NCBI GenBank assembly: GCA_031362155.1
Contig: JANLRZ010000180.1
Coordinates: 42,464-106,463 of the forward strand
DNA: 64,000 nt
Origin: JAENVU01 sp031362155
GTDB taxonomy: Bacteria; Actinomycetota; Acidimicrobiia; IMCC26256; JAENVU01
Direction: 5' to 3'
Shown: positions 45,139 to 54,511 of the stretch, piece after piece
Numbering within the stretch: position 1 is the stretch's first letter
Layout: each line of letters starts with the position of its first letter
Program-made: the position numbers and the translations under genes
The notes under the pieces: model-generated
The model's input: only the letters and a program-made list of their open reading frames with translations
Told to the model about the DNA's origin: nothing
The model's database searches: none

Positions 45139-46728
45139 TCAGGTCACGGTGAGGCAGGGGCACAGGGTCGAGGCACTGACCGACGAACCGGCGCCCGTGC
45201 CAGGGAGGACGACCCAGATGGTGGCGGTCCCCGTCGTCGCGTCGGTCGCGGCGGAAATGGGCACGGTGAGTGCGGTCTCGCTCTGAATCGTCACCGGTCC
45301 CACGTTCATCCCGGGCGTCGGGATCAACACGGTCGTCCCCGGGAAGAAGCCGGTGCCGTTGATTGTGAGGGTCGTGCTCGCGCCGCGTGCGATCGAGCCC
45401 GGCGCGGTACTGCTGATCGACGGGATCGTGACCGAGCGCATGAACACATCGTCGGTCTGGTTGGTGTCACCGGAGATGAAGTCGGGCGATATCGACTGGA
45501 ACGCGATGGACCGACCGTCGCCGCTCAGTGACGGCTTCTCGTTCGGTTCGTTGATCTCGCCGCCCGTGGGGGTCGTGCTGATACGCCGGGTCTTCTGCTT
45601 GGATCGGTCGCGCACGTAGATGTCGTCACCGAAGTTCTCGTCTTCGGGAACCAGCTGACCCCACGAGACGAACGCGACGTAGCGCGCGTCGGCGCTGATG
45701 GTGACCGTGTGGGACGAGCCTTGCGTCGGGACCGATCCGTTGTCGACGCTCGCCATGTTCGTGGTCTGCGTGGTGACGTTGCGGACGAACACATCGGTCG
45801 AGTCGTTGGCATCGACCGCAATGAGGTTCGTGGCGGTCGACTCGTAAGCGACGACCGACCCGTCGCCGTTGATCGCCGGTCCGGAGCTGCCGGCCTCGGC
45901 TTGGGTTCCGGCGCTCGTCACACTGAGGCGGATCGTGACGCCGGCGGTGCGATCGCGACGGAACACGTCGGATCCGGTGTTGGTGTCGCCGCCGACGAGG
46001 TTCGCGGCCGTGGATGCAAACGCAACGTATCGACCGTCCTGGTTGATGGCGGGTTGGGAGCTGGGTCCGTTGCCCACTGCGCCACTCGCCGTCACGCTGA
46101 CCGACGTTGTGGTGCCGGTCACGAGGTCGTGGACGAACACGTCCGACTGCTCGTTGCCGTCGTTGGTCACGAGATTGTCGGCCGTCGAACTGAACGTGAC
46201 GTAGCGCCCGTTGCCACTGATCCTCGGTCCCTCGCTGGGGCCGTTGGCGACGGTGCCGTTGGTCGCAACACTGACCCGGGTCGTGGTGCCCGCCGAACGG
46301 TCACGCACGTAGATCTGGGTGACGGCCGGCGCGGCGCTCGCCACGAGGTTCGACGCCGCGGAACGGAACGCCACGCGGGCGCCGTCGTCGCTGACCGACG
46401 GTTGGTCGCTCGCTCCGTTCCCCGAGGCGGAGCCGGTGGTCGTGCTTGCCAGTTGTACTGCGCCGGACTGTTGGTCGCGCACGAACACGTCGGGCGCGTT
46501 ATTGGCGTCGGTGTTGGTGGTGAGGTTGTTGGCCCACGACTCGAACGCGACCCACCGGCCGTCGAAGTTGATGCTGGGTGCCCGGCTCGCGCTGTTCCCC
46601 TCGACGTTGTCGACCGACTGGCTGACCCGAACGAGCGTCGCGCACCCCGTGAGCGTGGCCAATGCGAGTGCGGCGGTGAGCGCGGTGACGCGTCGGCGGG
46701 CAGTCAGCGGCAGATGAATCGAAATCAC
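45139..46728 (-). CDS. Beta-propeller lipoprotein with C-terminal IPT/TIG domain
   Basis: A 529-residue exported lipoprotein (LATLTGC, Cys29). About seven repeats of the pattern SxDGRYVAFxSxAxNLVxxDxN-xxDVFVRD are PD40/TolB-like propeller blades. The final 100 residues (TIPSISSTAPGSIARGA, TLTINGTGFFPGTTVLI) form an IPT/TIG domain. Probably it binds proteins or sugars outside the membrane. It leads an operon with the flavoprotein. Confidence 0.8.
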   Translation of the reverse strand: MISIHLPLTARRRVTALTAALALATLTGCATLVRVSQSVDNVEGNSASRAPSINFDGRWVAFESWANNLTTNTDANNAPDVFVRDQQSGAVQLASTTTGSASGNGASDQPSVSDDGARVAFRSAASNLVASAAPAVTQIYVRDRSAGTTTRVSVATNGTVANGPSEGPRISGNGRYVTFSSTADNLVTNDGNEQSDVFVHDLVTGTTTSVSVTASGAVGNGPSSQPAINQDGRYVAFASTAANLVGGDTNTGSDVFRRDRTAGVTIRLSVTSAGTQAEAGSSGPAINGDGSVVAYESTATNLIAVDANDSTDVFVRNVTTQTTNMASVDNGSVPTQGSSHTVTISADARYVAFVSWGQLVPEDENFGDDIYVRDRSKQKTRRISTTPTGGEINEPNEKPSLSGDGRSIAFQSISPDFISGDTNQTDDVFMRSVTIPSISSTAPGSIARGASTTLTINGTGFFPGTTVLIPTPGMNVGPVTIQSETALTVPISAATDATTGTATIWVVLPGTGAGSSVSASTLCPCLTVT

Positions 46729-46821
46729 GGCGGAACGAGCCTCCCAACGGTGACCCTCCGAATGCGGACACCGAGCCTCAAAGAGTACGAGATCAGGCCG
46801 GCCGTGCGCCGGTCGGCGAGG

Positions 46822-47361
46822 TCAGGAGCTCTCGGAGGGAGGAGCGTGGTCGTTTCCCTCGTGGGAGTGCTGGTCAGTGAACCCAGCCGCGCCGTCCTGG
46901 TCGAGCCGGGCCCGAAACTCCTCGAGCTCCTGCTCGATGTGGTCATCGTCGGGCATCTCGGGGATCACGACGTCGACCTCGGCGAGGAGCAGTTCCGCGA
47001 CGAAGATCGGTGCGTTGACCCGCAGCGCGAGGGCGATCGCATCGGAGGGACGGCTGTCGAGCCGCACGTCGCCGATGGGTCCGCGGAGCGAGAGTTCGGC
47101 GTAGAGCGCGCCATTGCGGCGGTTCGTCACCTCGACCGCGTCCACGTGGGTGCCGCTCGCGGCGAGCAGCGAGACCAGGAGGTCGTGGGCCTCGGGTCGC
47201 GGCGGCTCGTCTCCGTTGACGGCCGCCGCGACCGAGACGGCCTCTTCCCCGGCGATCATGATCGACAACGCCCGAGCGGGTTGGTCGCGTTCGCGCAAGA
47301 CCATTGCGACCCCTCCGGTACCGGGGTCGAGTTGCATGCCGGAGAACTCCACTCGCTTCAC
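46822..47361 (-). CDS. Bifunctional nuclease family protein (DUF151)
   Basis: A 179-residue DUF151 protein: RALSIMIAGEEA, RPEAHDLLVSLLAASG, VTNRRNGALYAELSL and LDSRPSDAIALALRVNAPIFV. Relatives have DNase and RNase activity and respond to defence or stress. An acidic, His-rich tail follows (FTDQHSHEGNDH). It is 123 bases downstream of the sulfur module on the same strand. Confidence 0.88.
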   Translation of the reverse strand: MKRVEFSGMQLDPGTGGVAMVLRERDQPARALSIMIAGEEAVSVAAAVNGDEPPRPEAHDLLVSLLAASGTHVDAVEVTNRRNGALYAELSLRGPIGDVRLDSRPSDAIALALRVNAPIFVAELLLAEVDVVIPEMPDDDHIEQELEEFRARLDQDGAAGFTDQHSHEGNDHAPPSESS

Positions 47362-47484
47362 GAGGGAGTCAACGATTTCGTGGCCGCATTAGTTCCGAAC
47401 TGCGGCGCGTGCTCCGCATGGGTTCGCCGGTGTTCCCAGCTCAGTCTCAGTCTCGGTCGCGGTGATCTGGGGCGTCTCGCCCGG

Positions 47485-47952
47485 TCAGGTGAAGATGATC
47501 TGGCCGCCGGCCGCCTTCGCGTAGAACTCGCCGACCGTGATGATGTCCTCAATCGAGTCGATGAAGTCATCAGCCGACAGGCCGAACATGTCGACGGACG
47601 CCTTGCATGCGTACATCCCGGCGCCGGTGTCGCCGATCATCTCGAGGAACTCCGGAATGGGCGGGATGTCGAGTTCCGCCATCTTCTTCTCCATCATGTG
47701 GGTGGCGAGCGCCGACATCCCGGGGAGACCGCCGACCAGCGTCGCCATGTGCATGCCCGGGTTGCCGACCGTTGCGACCTTGATGTGTTCGATGCGCTTG
47801 CGGTGGATGGCGTCGAGTCCGAAGAAGGTGAAGAAGAGATTCGCTTCGATCCCTTCGGCCCGCGCACCATTGGCCATGATCAACGCGGGGTAGATCCCTT
47901 CGAGCGAGCCCTTCGAGACGATGATCGAGACCTTGGTGATCAGGTCAGTCAT
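47485..47952 (-). CDS. DsrE-family sulfur carrier
   Basis: A 155-residue DsrE2-type protein: KVSIIVSKGSLEGIYPALIMA, LFFTFFGLDAI and the conserved Cys116 in MYACKASVDMFGL. These proteins carry a persulfide and pass sulfur to TusE/DsrC. It is third in a likely operon behind the quinone oxidoreductase and TusE. The start at 47952 is preferred to 47970 because it gives the family N-terminus. Confidence 0.85.
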   Translation of the reverse strand: MTDLITKVSIIVSKGSLEGIYPALIMANGARAEGIEANLFFTFFGLDAIHRKRIEHIKVATVGNPGMHMATLVGGLPGMSALATHMMEKKMAELDIPPIPEFLEMIGDTGAGMYACKASVDMFGLSADDFIDSIEDIITVGEFYAKAAGGQIIFT

Positions 47953-47999
47953 GGAGCGTCCTTTCGACATTCGAGCTGCGACGGCAGCAGGTCCAGTGA

Positions 48000-48317
48000 T
48001 CAGATGCAGCCGCGGGGCTTCGGGATACCGGCGATCTTCGCGGCGAGCTTGGCCGGGCCCTTCGGGAACAACTGGTAGAGCTCTTTCACCGAGACGCCGG
48101 AACTCTTCCCGAGCGCGCGGACCGTAGGCCCAGTGCCCTTCTCGAAGTACTCCGTGCGCATGTAGTGGATGACGTCCCAGTGTCGGTCGGTCAGTGGCTC
48201 GATCGATTCGCGTTTCGCGATTTCGGCGGCCATCTCCTCGGTCCACTGTTCCGGATGTTCGAAGAAGCCTTCGTCGTTCAGGTCGACGTCGACCCCGGCG
48301 AGGGTGGTTGCAGTCAC
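48000..48317 (-). CDS. tusE: TusE/DsrC-family sulfur relay protein
   Basis: A 105-residue protein ending in AGIPKPRGCI with penultimate Cys104, the reactive sulfur-accepting residue. The second Cys that true DsrC has ten residues earlier is Ala93 here, so it is TusE-like and not a classic sulfite-reductase partner. The start GTG 48317 follows GAGGAGG. It sits between SQR and DsrE, fitting passage of sulfane sulfur from sulfide oxidation. Confidence 0.87.
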   Translation of the reverse strand: MTATTLAGVDVDLNDEGFFEHPEQWTEEMAAEIAKRESIEPLTDRHWDVIHYMRTEYFEKGTGPTVRALGKSSGVSVKELYQLFPKGPAKLAAKIAGIPKPRGCI

Positions 48318-48343
48318 GGTTCCTCCTCGGAACGGGTGGGTGG

Positions 48344-49591
48344 TCAGGACGGAGCGGACGAGTCGATGCGTTTGCCGGCGCGGGGCATGCCGGGGGTGAT
48401 GCCCGGGATGTCCCGACCGGGCAGCAGTGCGTGCCAGTAGAACCACTGGAACATGAGCTTGCCGAGGTGGTTGAGCCGCGACTCCTTCAGCAGCGGCACG
48501 CCCACGGGCGTCGGGAAGTGGCCCGGGACCGGCTCCTGCTCGTAGTTGAAGTCGATCAGCATCGCCTGGTGGAATCCGGTCTCGATGAAGCAGTTCGCGT
48601 GCCCGTCGTACGACGCGTCGAGTGGTTCGCTGTGCAGGAACCGCTGAATGTTCTCGACGAGGATCTCGCCCTCGAAGTGGGTGACCGATCCGGCCTTGGA
48701 GATCGGAAGGTTGGCCGCGTCTCCGATCGCGAAGATGTTCGGCTTGGCCTTCGACTGCAAGGTGTGTTCGTCGGTCGCGACGAAGTCCAGGTCGTCGCCG
48801 AGCCCCGGCGAGTGACCGACGAACGCGGCGCCGCTGTGCGCAGGAATCACGACCGCGAGATCGAACGGGACCGCGCGCTCGTCGTAGCTGATGAGTCGAC
48901 CGCGGGCACCGTCGACCTCGCCGGTGTTGAACTCGGTGACCACCTCGATGCCGCGATCGGCGAGCATCCCGCCGAGCACCTCCGAAGCGACGGGCTTGGT
49001 GAACGCACCGTCGAGCGGTGTCACGTAGGTGATCGTCACCGCGTCACGGATGCCGCGCTCGTGGAAGTACCAATCGGCGAGGAAACAGAACTCGAGCGGC
49101 GCGACCGGGCACTTGATCGGCATATCGATCACGTTCACGACGAGGCGCCCTCCGGTGAAGTCCTCGAGCTGGTCGCGGAGCGCGCTGGCGCCGGGTAGGT
49201 CGTAGAAGGTGCAGACCTTTTCCATCCAGCCCGCGCCAGTGAGGCCTTCGGTCTCGTCGGGAACGAGGCGCGATCCCGTCGCGACCACGAGCACGTCGTA
49301 GTCGAGCACGGCCCCGTTCGCGAGATGGACCTGATCGGTCGCGATGTCGACGTGATCCACCGCATGTTGGTGGTAGTCGATTCCATGGTGGAGTTGACGT
49401 TCACGTGGACGCATGATGTCGTCGGGTTCGGCCAAGCCGAACGGAACGAACAACAGGCCCGGCTGATAGATGTGGTCACCGTCGATGTCGACGACGGTGA
49501 TCTCGGCGTCGGACGGCAGTGCCTTTCGGAGGCGGTTCGCGGTGAGCGTGCCGCCGGTACCGCCACCGAGAATGACGACACGCGGGGTCAC
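48344..49591 (-). CDS. sqr: Sulfide:quinone oxidoreductase
   Basis: A 415-residue flavoprotein of the SQR family. It begins with the FAD motif RVVILGGGTGGT and shows the three SQR cysteines in sequence context: Cys127 (MEKVCTFYD), Cys161 (MPIKCPVAPLE) and Cys334 (GHANCFIETG). It would oxidise sulfide to sulfane sulfur and reduce membrane quinone. The gene has a GTG start. Sulfur products could pass to the TusE and DsrE proteins encoded directly behind it. Confidence 0.87.
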   Translation of the reverse strand: MTPRVVILGGGTGGTLTANRLRKALPSDAEITVVDIDGDHIYQPGLLFVPFGLAEPDDIMRPRERQLHHGIDYHQHAVDHVDIATDQVHLANGAVLDYDVLVVATGSRLVPDETEGLTGAGWMEKVCTFYDLPGASALRDQLEDFTGGRLVVNVIDMPIKCPVAPLEFCFLADWYFHERGIRDAVTITYVTPLDGAFTKPVASEVLGGMLADRGIEVVTEFNTGEVDGARGRLISYDERAVPFDLAVVIPAHSGAAFVGHSPGLGDDLDFVATDEHTLQSKAKPNIFAIGDAANLPISKAGSVTHFEGEILVENIQRFLHSEPLDASYDGHANCFIETGFHQAMLIDFNYEQEPVPGHFPTPVGVPLLKESRLNHLGKLMFQWFYWHALLPGRDIPGITPGMPRAGKRIDSSAPS

Positions 49592-49714
49592 GCGCGCCGG
49601 GCCATCGCGAGGGATCTGTTGGTCACTCCGAGAGGGTACGGAGCCGCCGGTGGAGGGTGTAGGGCCGAAGGGCCTTGGTGGGACGGGCCGGACGCGCGAT
49701 GTTGTCGGCGATGC

Positions 49715-50353
49715 TCAGCCCGTCGAGATGTCGACGACGAGGCGTGGAGGCGCGGTGAGCCTGGTCACGGTGAAGGGGCGGGTCCGGTCGAGACCGAGAG
49801 CCCAGGCGCTCTGACCTTCGAAGTCTTCGTTGAGTTGGTACTCGAGAATCGAGCTGACGTTCGTCGGCACGACCACGCGCGGACCGGCATACCCGTTCTG
49901 GTCCGGGCCGTTCATCCATGAACTCAACGAGACCATGAGCACCGCGTCGCCGCGGATGGTCACCGGGAGGCCGCTCGGCGATGCGGTGATGGGCTTGGGT
50001 ACGTACCGGACCCAATAGCCGGGGAACGGGAGTGCCGGATCCGACGGTTGGAGTTCGATGACGAAGCGGTCGAAACACGGATGCGCTCCGGTGCGGACGT
50101 CCCTGCCCACGAGCGCACTCATACGGTTCGGGAAGCCGTCGCGGACGTCCGCAGTTCCGCCGCTCGGACAACCGTTGGTGGTTGGCGGAGTTCCGGTCGT
50201 CGACGAACTCGGCGACGCGGTGGTCGTAGAGGTGGACCGACTGACCGGTGGACGGGGCTTGGTCGTGGTCGTCGACCTCGGAGTGCTGCTACTTCCGCTG
50301 CACGCGCCCAGCGACAAGGCGACAATGGCCACCAACACGATGGATTTCCTCAT
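49715..50353 (-). CDS. Lipoprotein with AMIN-like domain
   Basis: A 212-residue lipoprotein (LSLGAC) with a Thr/Ser-rich linker and a C-terminal domain (CFDRFVIELQP, PGYWVRYVPKPI, LEYQLNEDFEGQSAWALGLDR, RLVVDIST) like the actinobacterial AMIN-like domain, which binds cell-wall material. Function is not known. It lies upstream of SQR on the same strand but after a 122-base gap. Confidence 0.7.
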   Translation of the reverse strand: MRKSIVLVAIVALSLGACSGSSSTPRSTTTTKPRPPVSRSTSTTTASPSSSTTGTPPTTNGCPSGGTADVRDGFPNRMSALVGRDVRTGAHPCFDRFVIELQPSDPALPFPGYWVRYVPKPITASPSGLPVTIRGDAVLMVSLSSWMNGPDQNGYAGPRVVVPTNVSSILEYQLNEDFEGQSAWALGLDRTRPFTVTRLTAPPRLVVDISTG

Positions 50354-50555
50354 GTCCGAAGTGTGCCGGAGTGGCAGGCCCGCGGCCAGGGCAGGAGGTC
50401 CCACTTCTGAGAGATTCGGGACCACGATCGCGGTGTCGGCGGCTCTGGTCCACCTTGGGGTGGGACTTTCGACCCTTCGATGAGGGCCATGCGCTGGTTT
50501 CTTCGCTCGGCACCGGTCGTCACGATGGTTGAGCGTCGGCAATCACCGGTGCTTC

Positions 50556-50581
50556 GATTCGATCACAGGGGGCCATTCATG
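50556..50581 (+). promoter_or_regulatory. Translation leader shared with the acylase gene
   Basis: GATTCGATCAC-AGGGGGCC-ATTCATG immediately precedes and includes the start codon of the membrane protein at 50579. It repeats the leader of the acylase gene at 5357 almost base for base. See the entry there. Confidence 0.4.
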
Positions 50582-51184
50582 CGTCGTCGCACGCTCGATC
50601 TCTTCTTCGTTGTCGGAGGATTCGCGCTCGCGGTCCTCTTGCTCGTTCTCGGGCTCGTACTGCAATCAAACGCGAACTTCGCCAACGATTACGTGAAGGA
50701 ACAGCTCTCTACGCAACGCATCACCTTTACGCCGGCGGCCAACCTCGCGCCCGAGGAGAAGCAGGCCGGCTGCCTCGTGACGAACGCGGGTCAACCATTG
50801 ACGAGCGGTCCCGAGGCCGAGTGCTACGCGAACGAATACATCGCCCTGCACCTCACTGAGGTCAACGATGGCAAGACCTACTCGGAGACGAGTGGCGCGG
50901 CCCGGGCGGCGAAGACCGCAGCGACCGCGGCGAAGGAGAAGGGCGCGCCCGACGCCGCAACGCTCGACGAACAGGCTCAGGTGCTCGACGGAAAGGTCCA
51001 GACGCTGTTCCGGGGCGAGACACTTCGAGGCCTGCTCCTCACGTCGTACGGCTTCAGCGAGTTCGGACGAAAGGCCGGGCAGGCCGCGCTGGTCGCCTTC
51101 CTCGTGGCCGGGGTCCTGATGCTCGCGTCGATCGCCGGCATCGTGCACCTGACGCGTACTCCGAAGAACGAGGTCGTCGAGTGA
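50579..51184 (+). CDS. Two-helix membrane protein, unknown function
   Basis: A 201-residue protein with an N-terminal membrane helix (FVVGGFALAVLLLVLGLVL), about 125 residues outside with two Cys and an AARAAKTAATAAKEKGA helix, and a C-terminal membrane helix (ALVAFLVAGVLMLASIAGIV). Similar two-helix proteins occur in actinobacteria without known role. Start ATG 50579 has a G-run ribosome-binding site. Confidence 0.72.
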   Translation: MRRRTLDLFFVVGGFALAVLLLVLGLVLQSNANFANDYVKEQLSTQRITFTPAANLAPEEKQAGCLVTNAGQPLTSGPEAECYANEYIALHLTEVNDGKTYSETSGAARAAKTAATAAKEKGAPDAATLDEQAQVLDGKVQTLFRGETLRGLLLTSYGFSEFGRKAGQAALVAFLVAGVLMLASIAGIVHLTRTPKNEVVE

Positions 51185-51237
51185 TCGACGCCGGTGATGT
51201 TGCGCTCTGAGGTGGGACTGGCGAAGTCCGCTGGCCG

Positions 51238-51453
51238 TCAGTCGTCGGAGTCGAGTCGGAAGCCGACTTTCATGCTCACCTGAAAGTGGCCGACCGCTCC
51301 GTCTTGCAGGTGGCCGCGGATCTCGGTGACCTCGAACCACTCGAGGTTCCGCAGTGACTCGGCGGCTCGGCTGACGCCGTTGCGGATGGCCGCGTCGACA
51401 CCCTCGGGTGACGAACCGACGATCTCGGTGATCTTGTACGTGTGATCCACCAT
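51238..51453 (-). CDS. Dodecin
   Basis: A 71-residue dodecin: HTYKITEIVGSSPEG at the start, with the flavin-stacking Trp in SLRNLEWFEV and the Gln in HFQVSMKVGF. Twelve copies form a hollow ball that stores flavin or CoA. Length is exact for the family. Confidence 0.92.
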   Translation of the reverse strand: MVDHTYKITEIVGSSPEGVDAAIRNGVSRAAESLRNLEWFEVTEIRGHLQDGAVGHFQVSMKVGFRLDSDD

Positions 51454-51634
51454 CGCGGTTGTGCTCCTTCTCGTGCCGGGCCACCTGGACCCGGGGATGC
51501 GTTCACCGTCAGCTTCTCACTTATCTCGAAGAATCGCAGACCCGGATCGGTGCCGGATCGGTCTTCGAGCCATGGGACCCACGAGTCCACGAGCGTCTGA
51601 TGATTTTCGTCGGAAGGCAGAGTACTGCTGGCTC

Positions 51635-52123
51635 TCAGTCGTCGGTCTGGTGTCCGCGGATCACGAGCACCGGGCAGGGGCTGTGGTGTGTGACATAGCT
51701 GCTGACCGATCCGAGCAGGACGTCGACGATTGCCCGGTGACCATGGGAGCCGACGACGATCAGCGCGGCGCCCTGTTCCTCGGCGAGCGCGCAGAGCCGG
51801 GCGCCGATCGATCCGGATTGCTCGACGATCTGCTGACGGATGGGACGGGGTCCGAAGGCCTGCGCGGAGCGCGCGAGCGCACCTTCGGCCGCCACGATCC
51901 CCCCGCGATGCTCCGCCTCGGCATGTTCGTAGGTCTCGACCGGTCCCTCGAATCCGCCGGCGTCCTCCTGCGGGTCGTGGAACGCGTCGACCACCATGAC
52001 CAGGGACAGTTCGGCATCTGCCGGCACCAGGTGGGCGGCCTCATGCGCGGCGAGCAATGACGCGTCCGTTCCGTCGGTCGCGATGATCACGTGGATGGGA
52101 GTCTCGGCGCTGGGTTCGGTCAT
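51635..52123 (-). CDS. Universal stress protein
   Basis: A 162-residue Usp beginning HVIIATDGTDAS and ending GSHGHRAIVDVLLGSVSSYV, the complete ATP-binding loop G-x2-G-x9-G-S. It likely binds ATP. The ATG 52123 is preferred to 52141 because the family starts just before the first strand. It lies alone near dodecin, suggesting a stress setting. Confidence 0.85.
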   Translation of the reverse strand: MTEPSAETPIHVIIATDGTDASLLAAHEAAHLVPADAELSLVMVVDAFHDPQEDAGGFEGPVETYEHAEAEHRGGIVAAEGALARSAQAFGPRPIRQQIVEQSGSIGARLCALAEEQGAALIVVGSHGHRAIVDVLLGSVSSYVTHHSPCPVLVIRGHQTDD

Positions 52124-52221
52124 CGATCGGCTCACTTTCAACGATTGGCTAGGTCACGACAGTCGGGCCTCGGAGACCTCGAACGAACCGTCGAGTCGTG
52201 ACCTGAGAATGCGTGCTCGAC

Positions 52222-52906
52222 TCACGATGAGCCAGGGCCGATGGTCCCCTTCTTCGACGGGAAGTCGGCGCCCGGCGATCGGGCGACGTACTTGCCGATG
52301 GCCGTGTCGGCCGCGACGAGCTCGACGGTGTCGGGGATCTGATCGAAGTCGACGACCGTTGCCTAGCCACCGATCCGACCGGCGGGCGGCGCCGGTTGCT
52401 TCGAGTACCGCATCAGGGACCACTACCGAGGTTCGATCGATCAGGACCTCTGCGCCGAGCCGCGCGCAGGAGTCGAGCTTCTCGGGACCAGCTGCGACCG
52501 CGATGACCCGCGCTGCGAGTGCGTGGCCCAACTGGACTGCGGCTGCGCCAGAACCGCCCGCGGCACCGAGGACAACGAGCCATTCGCCGGCGCGCAGCGC
52601 GGCCCGGCGCACCAGCCCGATCCATGCGGTCGAGAATCCGATCCGGAACGCGGCCGCGTCGATGTCACGCATCTCGGGTGGCGCGCGGAAGCAGGTCGCA
52701 GCCAATGCAGTCGCAGACTCGGCGAACCCGCCGCGACCGTCGAAGAAGGTCGTCACCGCCATCACCCGCGTACCGAGCGCAAGGTCGACGCCTCGACCGA
52801 CGGCATCGACGACTCCACACACTTCTTGTCCCGGCACGAACGGCAGCGGTGGAGTGAGCGGACCAAGGACCCCGGGACGCGATTCGTGACCATTCTGATT
52901 GCCTGC
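52222..52906 (-). pseudogene. Decayed medium-chain (quinone-oxidoreductase-type) dehydrogenase
   Basis: The remnant codes for PPLPFVPGQEVCGVVDAVG, WLVVLGAAGGSGAAAVQLG and ARVIAVAAGPEKLDSCARLGAE, the PG.E and NAD(P) motifs of the MDR family. The first 30-60 residues are missing: an in-frame stop lies at 52909-52907. After EVLIDRTS the frame breaks and about 100 residues are lost. FDQIPDTVELVAADTAIGK, the expected C-terminal MDR pattern, appears in another frame before a stop at 52222-52224. The gene is dead. Confidence 0.72.
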
Positions 52907-52999
52907 TCATACGGGACCTTCGTCCCTGCCCAGGATCGTCAGGACTCGCGATGCTGTGCTGACGAGCTCGTTTCGACCTCGGGAAAGGAGTTCCGAGCC

Positions 53000-54511
53000 A
53001 TGCGGAGGATGTCGGGTACGGACTCACTCTTCTTGGCGGGGGAGACGCCCAACTGGCACCAGCACATCGCCGGGCTGGTGGTGCTCGATCCGAGCGACAC
53101 CGAAGAGTTCAGCTTCGAAACCGTCTCTCGCACGATCGGCCAGCGGCTTGCACTCGTTCCGAAACTGACGTGGAAGCTCAAGACCGTTCCCTGGGGTCTG
53201 GACCGCGCACACTGGGTCGATGACGACACCTTCGACCTCCGTCGGCACTTTCACCAGATGACCGTGCCGGCCCCGGGTGGGCCTCGGGAGACCGCCGACG
53301 CGATCGCACCCATCCTGGGCCGGCAACTCGATCGCCGGTTTCCGCTCTGGGAGATGTGGTACCTCGACGGGTTGGCGCACGGCCGTGTCGCGGTGTTGAT
53401 GAAGATGCATCACTGCGTTCTCGACGGCGGTGCGGGCAGCGTGCTCGCGACCTTGTTGTTCGACATTGAACCGAACCCCGCGCCTCGACCGGAGGTTCCA
53501 CCAACGCTCGAACCCGAAGCGCCGCCGAGCGATCTGAATCTCATCCTCGGCAGCCTCGTGTCGGCGCTGGGTGCGCCGTGGCGTCGCGCTCGGTATTTCG
53601 GCCAGCTCGCGCAGCGCAGCATCGACCTGGCGGGCCACCTGATCACCGGGAGGGAACGACCGAACGTGGGGACGTTGCTCCAAGCGCCGAAGACTTCGTT
53701 CAATGTGCCGATCGGACCGCGCCGATCCCTAGCGTTCAGCAGTGTTGCCTTGGCCGACGTCAGGGCGGTCGCCGACGCGTTCGACGTGAAGATCAACGAT
53801 GTCGCGTTGGCCCTGTGCTCGGGTGCGATCCGCGCGTATCTCGACGCAGCCGGCGAGCTTCCGGTGCGGGAACTCACCGCGGGAGCACCGGTGTCATTGC
53901 GCAAGTCCGGCGACGCGTCGATGGACAATCAGCTGTCCTATCTCGTCATGCCGCTCGGCACGCAACTGACGGATCCGATCGAACGGCTCCGTCATATCGC
54001 GCAGCAGAGTCGTGCTGCCAAGGACATCCACCGCACGATGCGGGCGCATCCGGTCAGCTCGATCGCGGAGACGGCGGCGCCGTTCGTCCTCGGTTCGCTG
54101 CTGCGTCTTGCGTATCAAACCCACGTGCTGTCGTTCATTCCGGGGATGATGAACACCGTCATCTCGAACGTCCCCGGACCACCGATGGACCTGTATTTGG
54201 CTGGTGCGAAGCTGTCGGGAATCTTCTCGGCGAGTGTGTTGCTCGACTGCATGGGACTCAACGTCACCTTGTTCACCTTCGGTGATCGGGTCGACTTCGG
54301 GCTGCACGTCGATCCCGACCTCATCTCCGATCCGTGGTCGATTGCCGAGGGGATCCCCAATGCCTTGCGGGAGCTGATGCTGAGTGCCGACCTCGGCGAG
54401 CCGAGCGAAGTCGCCGATGCGTTCGGGTTCTCGTCCGTCGATCTCACGCAGGAGCCGGACCGGCTCGATACCGAGTCGGACCGCAGTGCGGTGGTCGGCA
54501 GACCCGCATGA
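53000..54511 (+). CDS. Wax ester synthase / diacylglycerol acyltransferase (WS/DGAT)
   Basis: A 503-residue acyltransferase that joins acyl-CoA to fatty alcohol or diacylglycerol. The active-site HHxxxDG motif is at 137-143 (MHHCVLDGG), with SGTDSLFLAGETP at the start and SNVPGPPMDLYLAGAKL near the end as in the family. It makes storage lipids. AAGGAG lies nine bases before ATG 53000. It overlaps the following hydrolase by ATGA. Confidence 0.92.
   Translation: MRRMSGTDSLFLAGETPNWHQHIAGLVVLDPSDTEEFSFETVSRTIGQRLALVPKLTWKLKTVPWGLDRAHWVDDDTFDLRRHFHQMTVPAPGGPRETADAIAPILGRQLDRRFPLWEMWYLDGLAHGRVAVLMKMHHCVLDGGAGSVLATLLFDIEPNPAPRPEVPPTLEPEAPPSDLNLILGSLVSALGAPWRRARYFGQLAQRSIDLAGHLITGRERPNVGTLLQAPKTSFNVPIGPRRSLAFSSVALADVRAVADAFDVKINDVALALCSGAIRAYLDAAGELPVRELTAGAPVSLRKSGDASMDNQLSYLVMPLGTQLTDPIERLRHIAQQSRAAKDIHRTMRAHPVSSIAETAAPFVLGSLLRLAYQTHVLSFIPGMMNTVISNVPGPPMDLYLAGAKLSGIFSASVLLDCMGLNVTLFTFGDRVDFGLHVDPDLISDPWSIAEGIPNALRELMLSADLGEPSEVADAFGFSSVDLTQEPDRLDTESDRSAVVGRPA

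Noticed and set aside
45709..48078. Long plus-strand open frame across the propeller and nuclease genes
   Set aside because: Runs antisense through four well-supported genes.
52142..52221. Possible N-terminal piece of a second Usp or regulator
   Set aside because: Only 80 bases with no start signal or family pattern; just the end of the pseudogene region.
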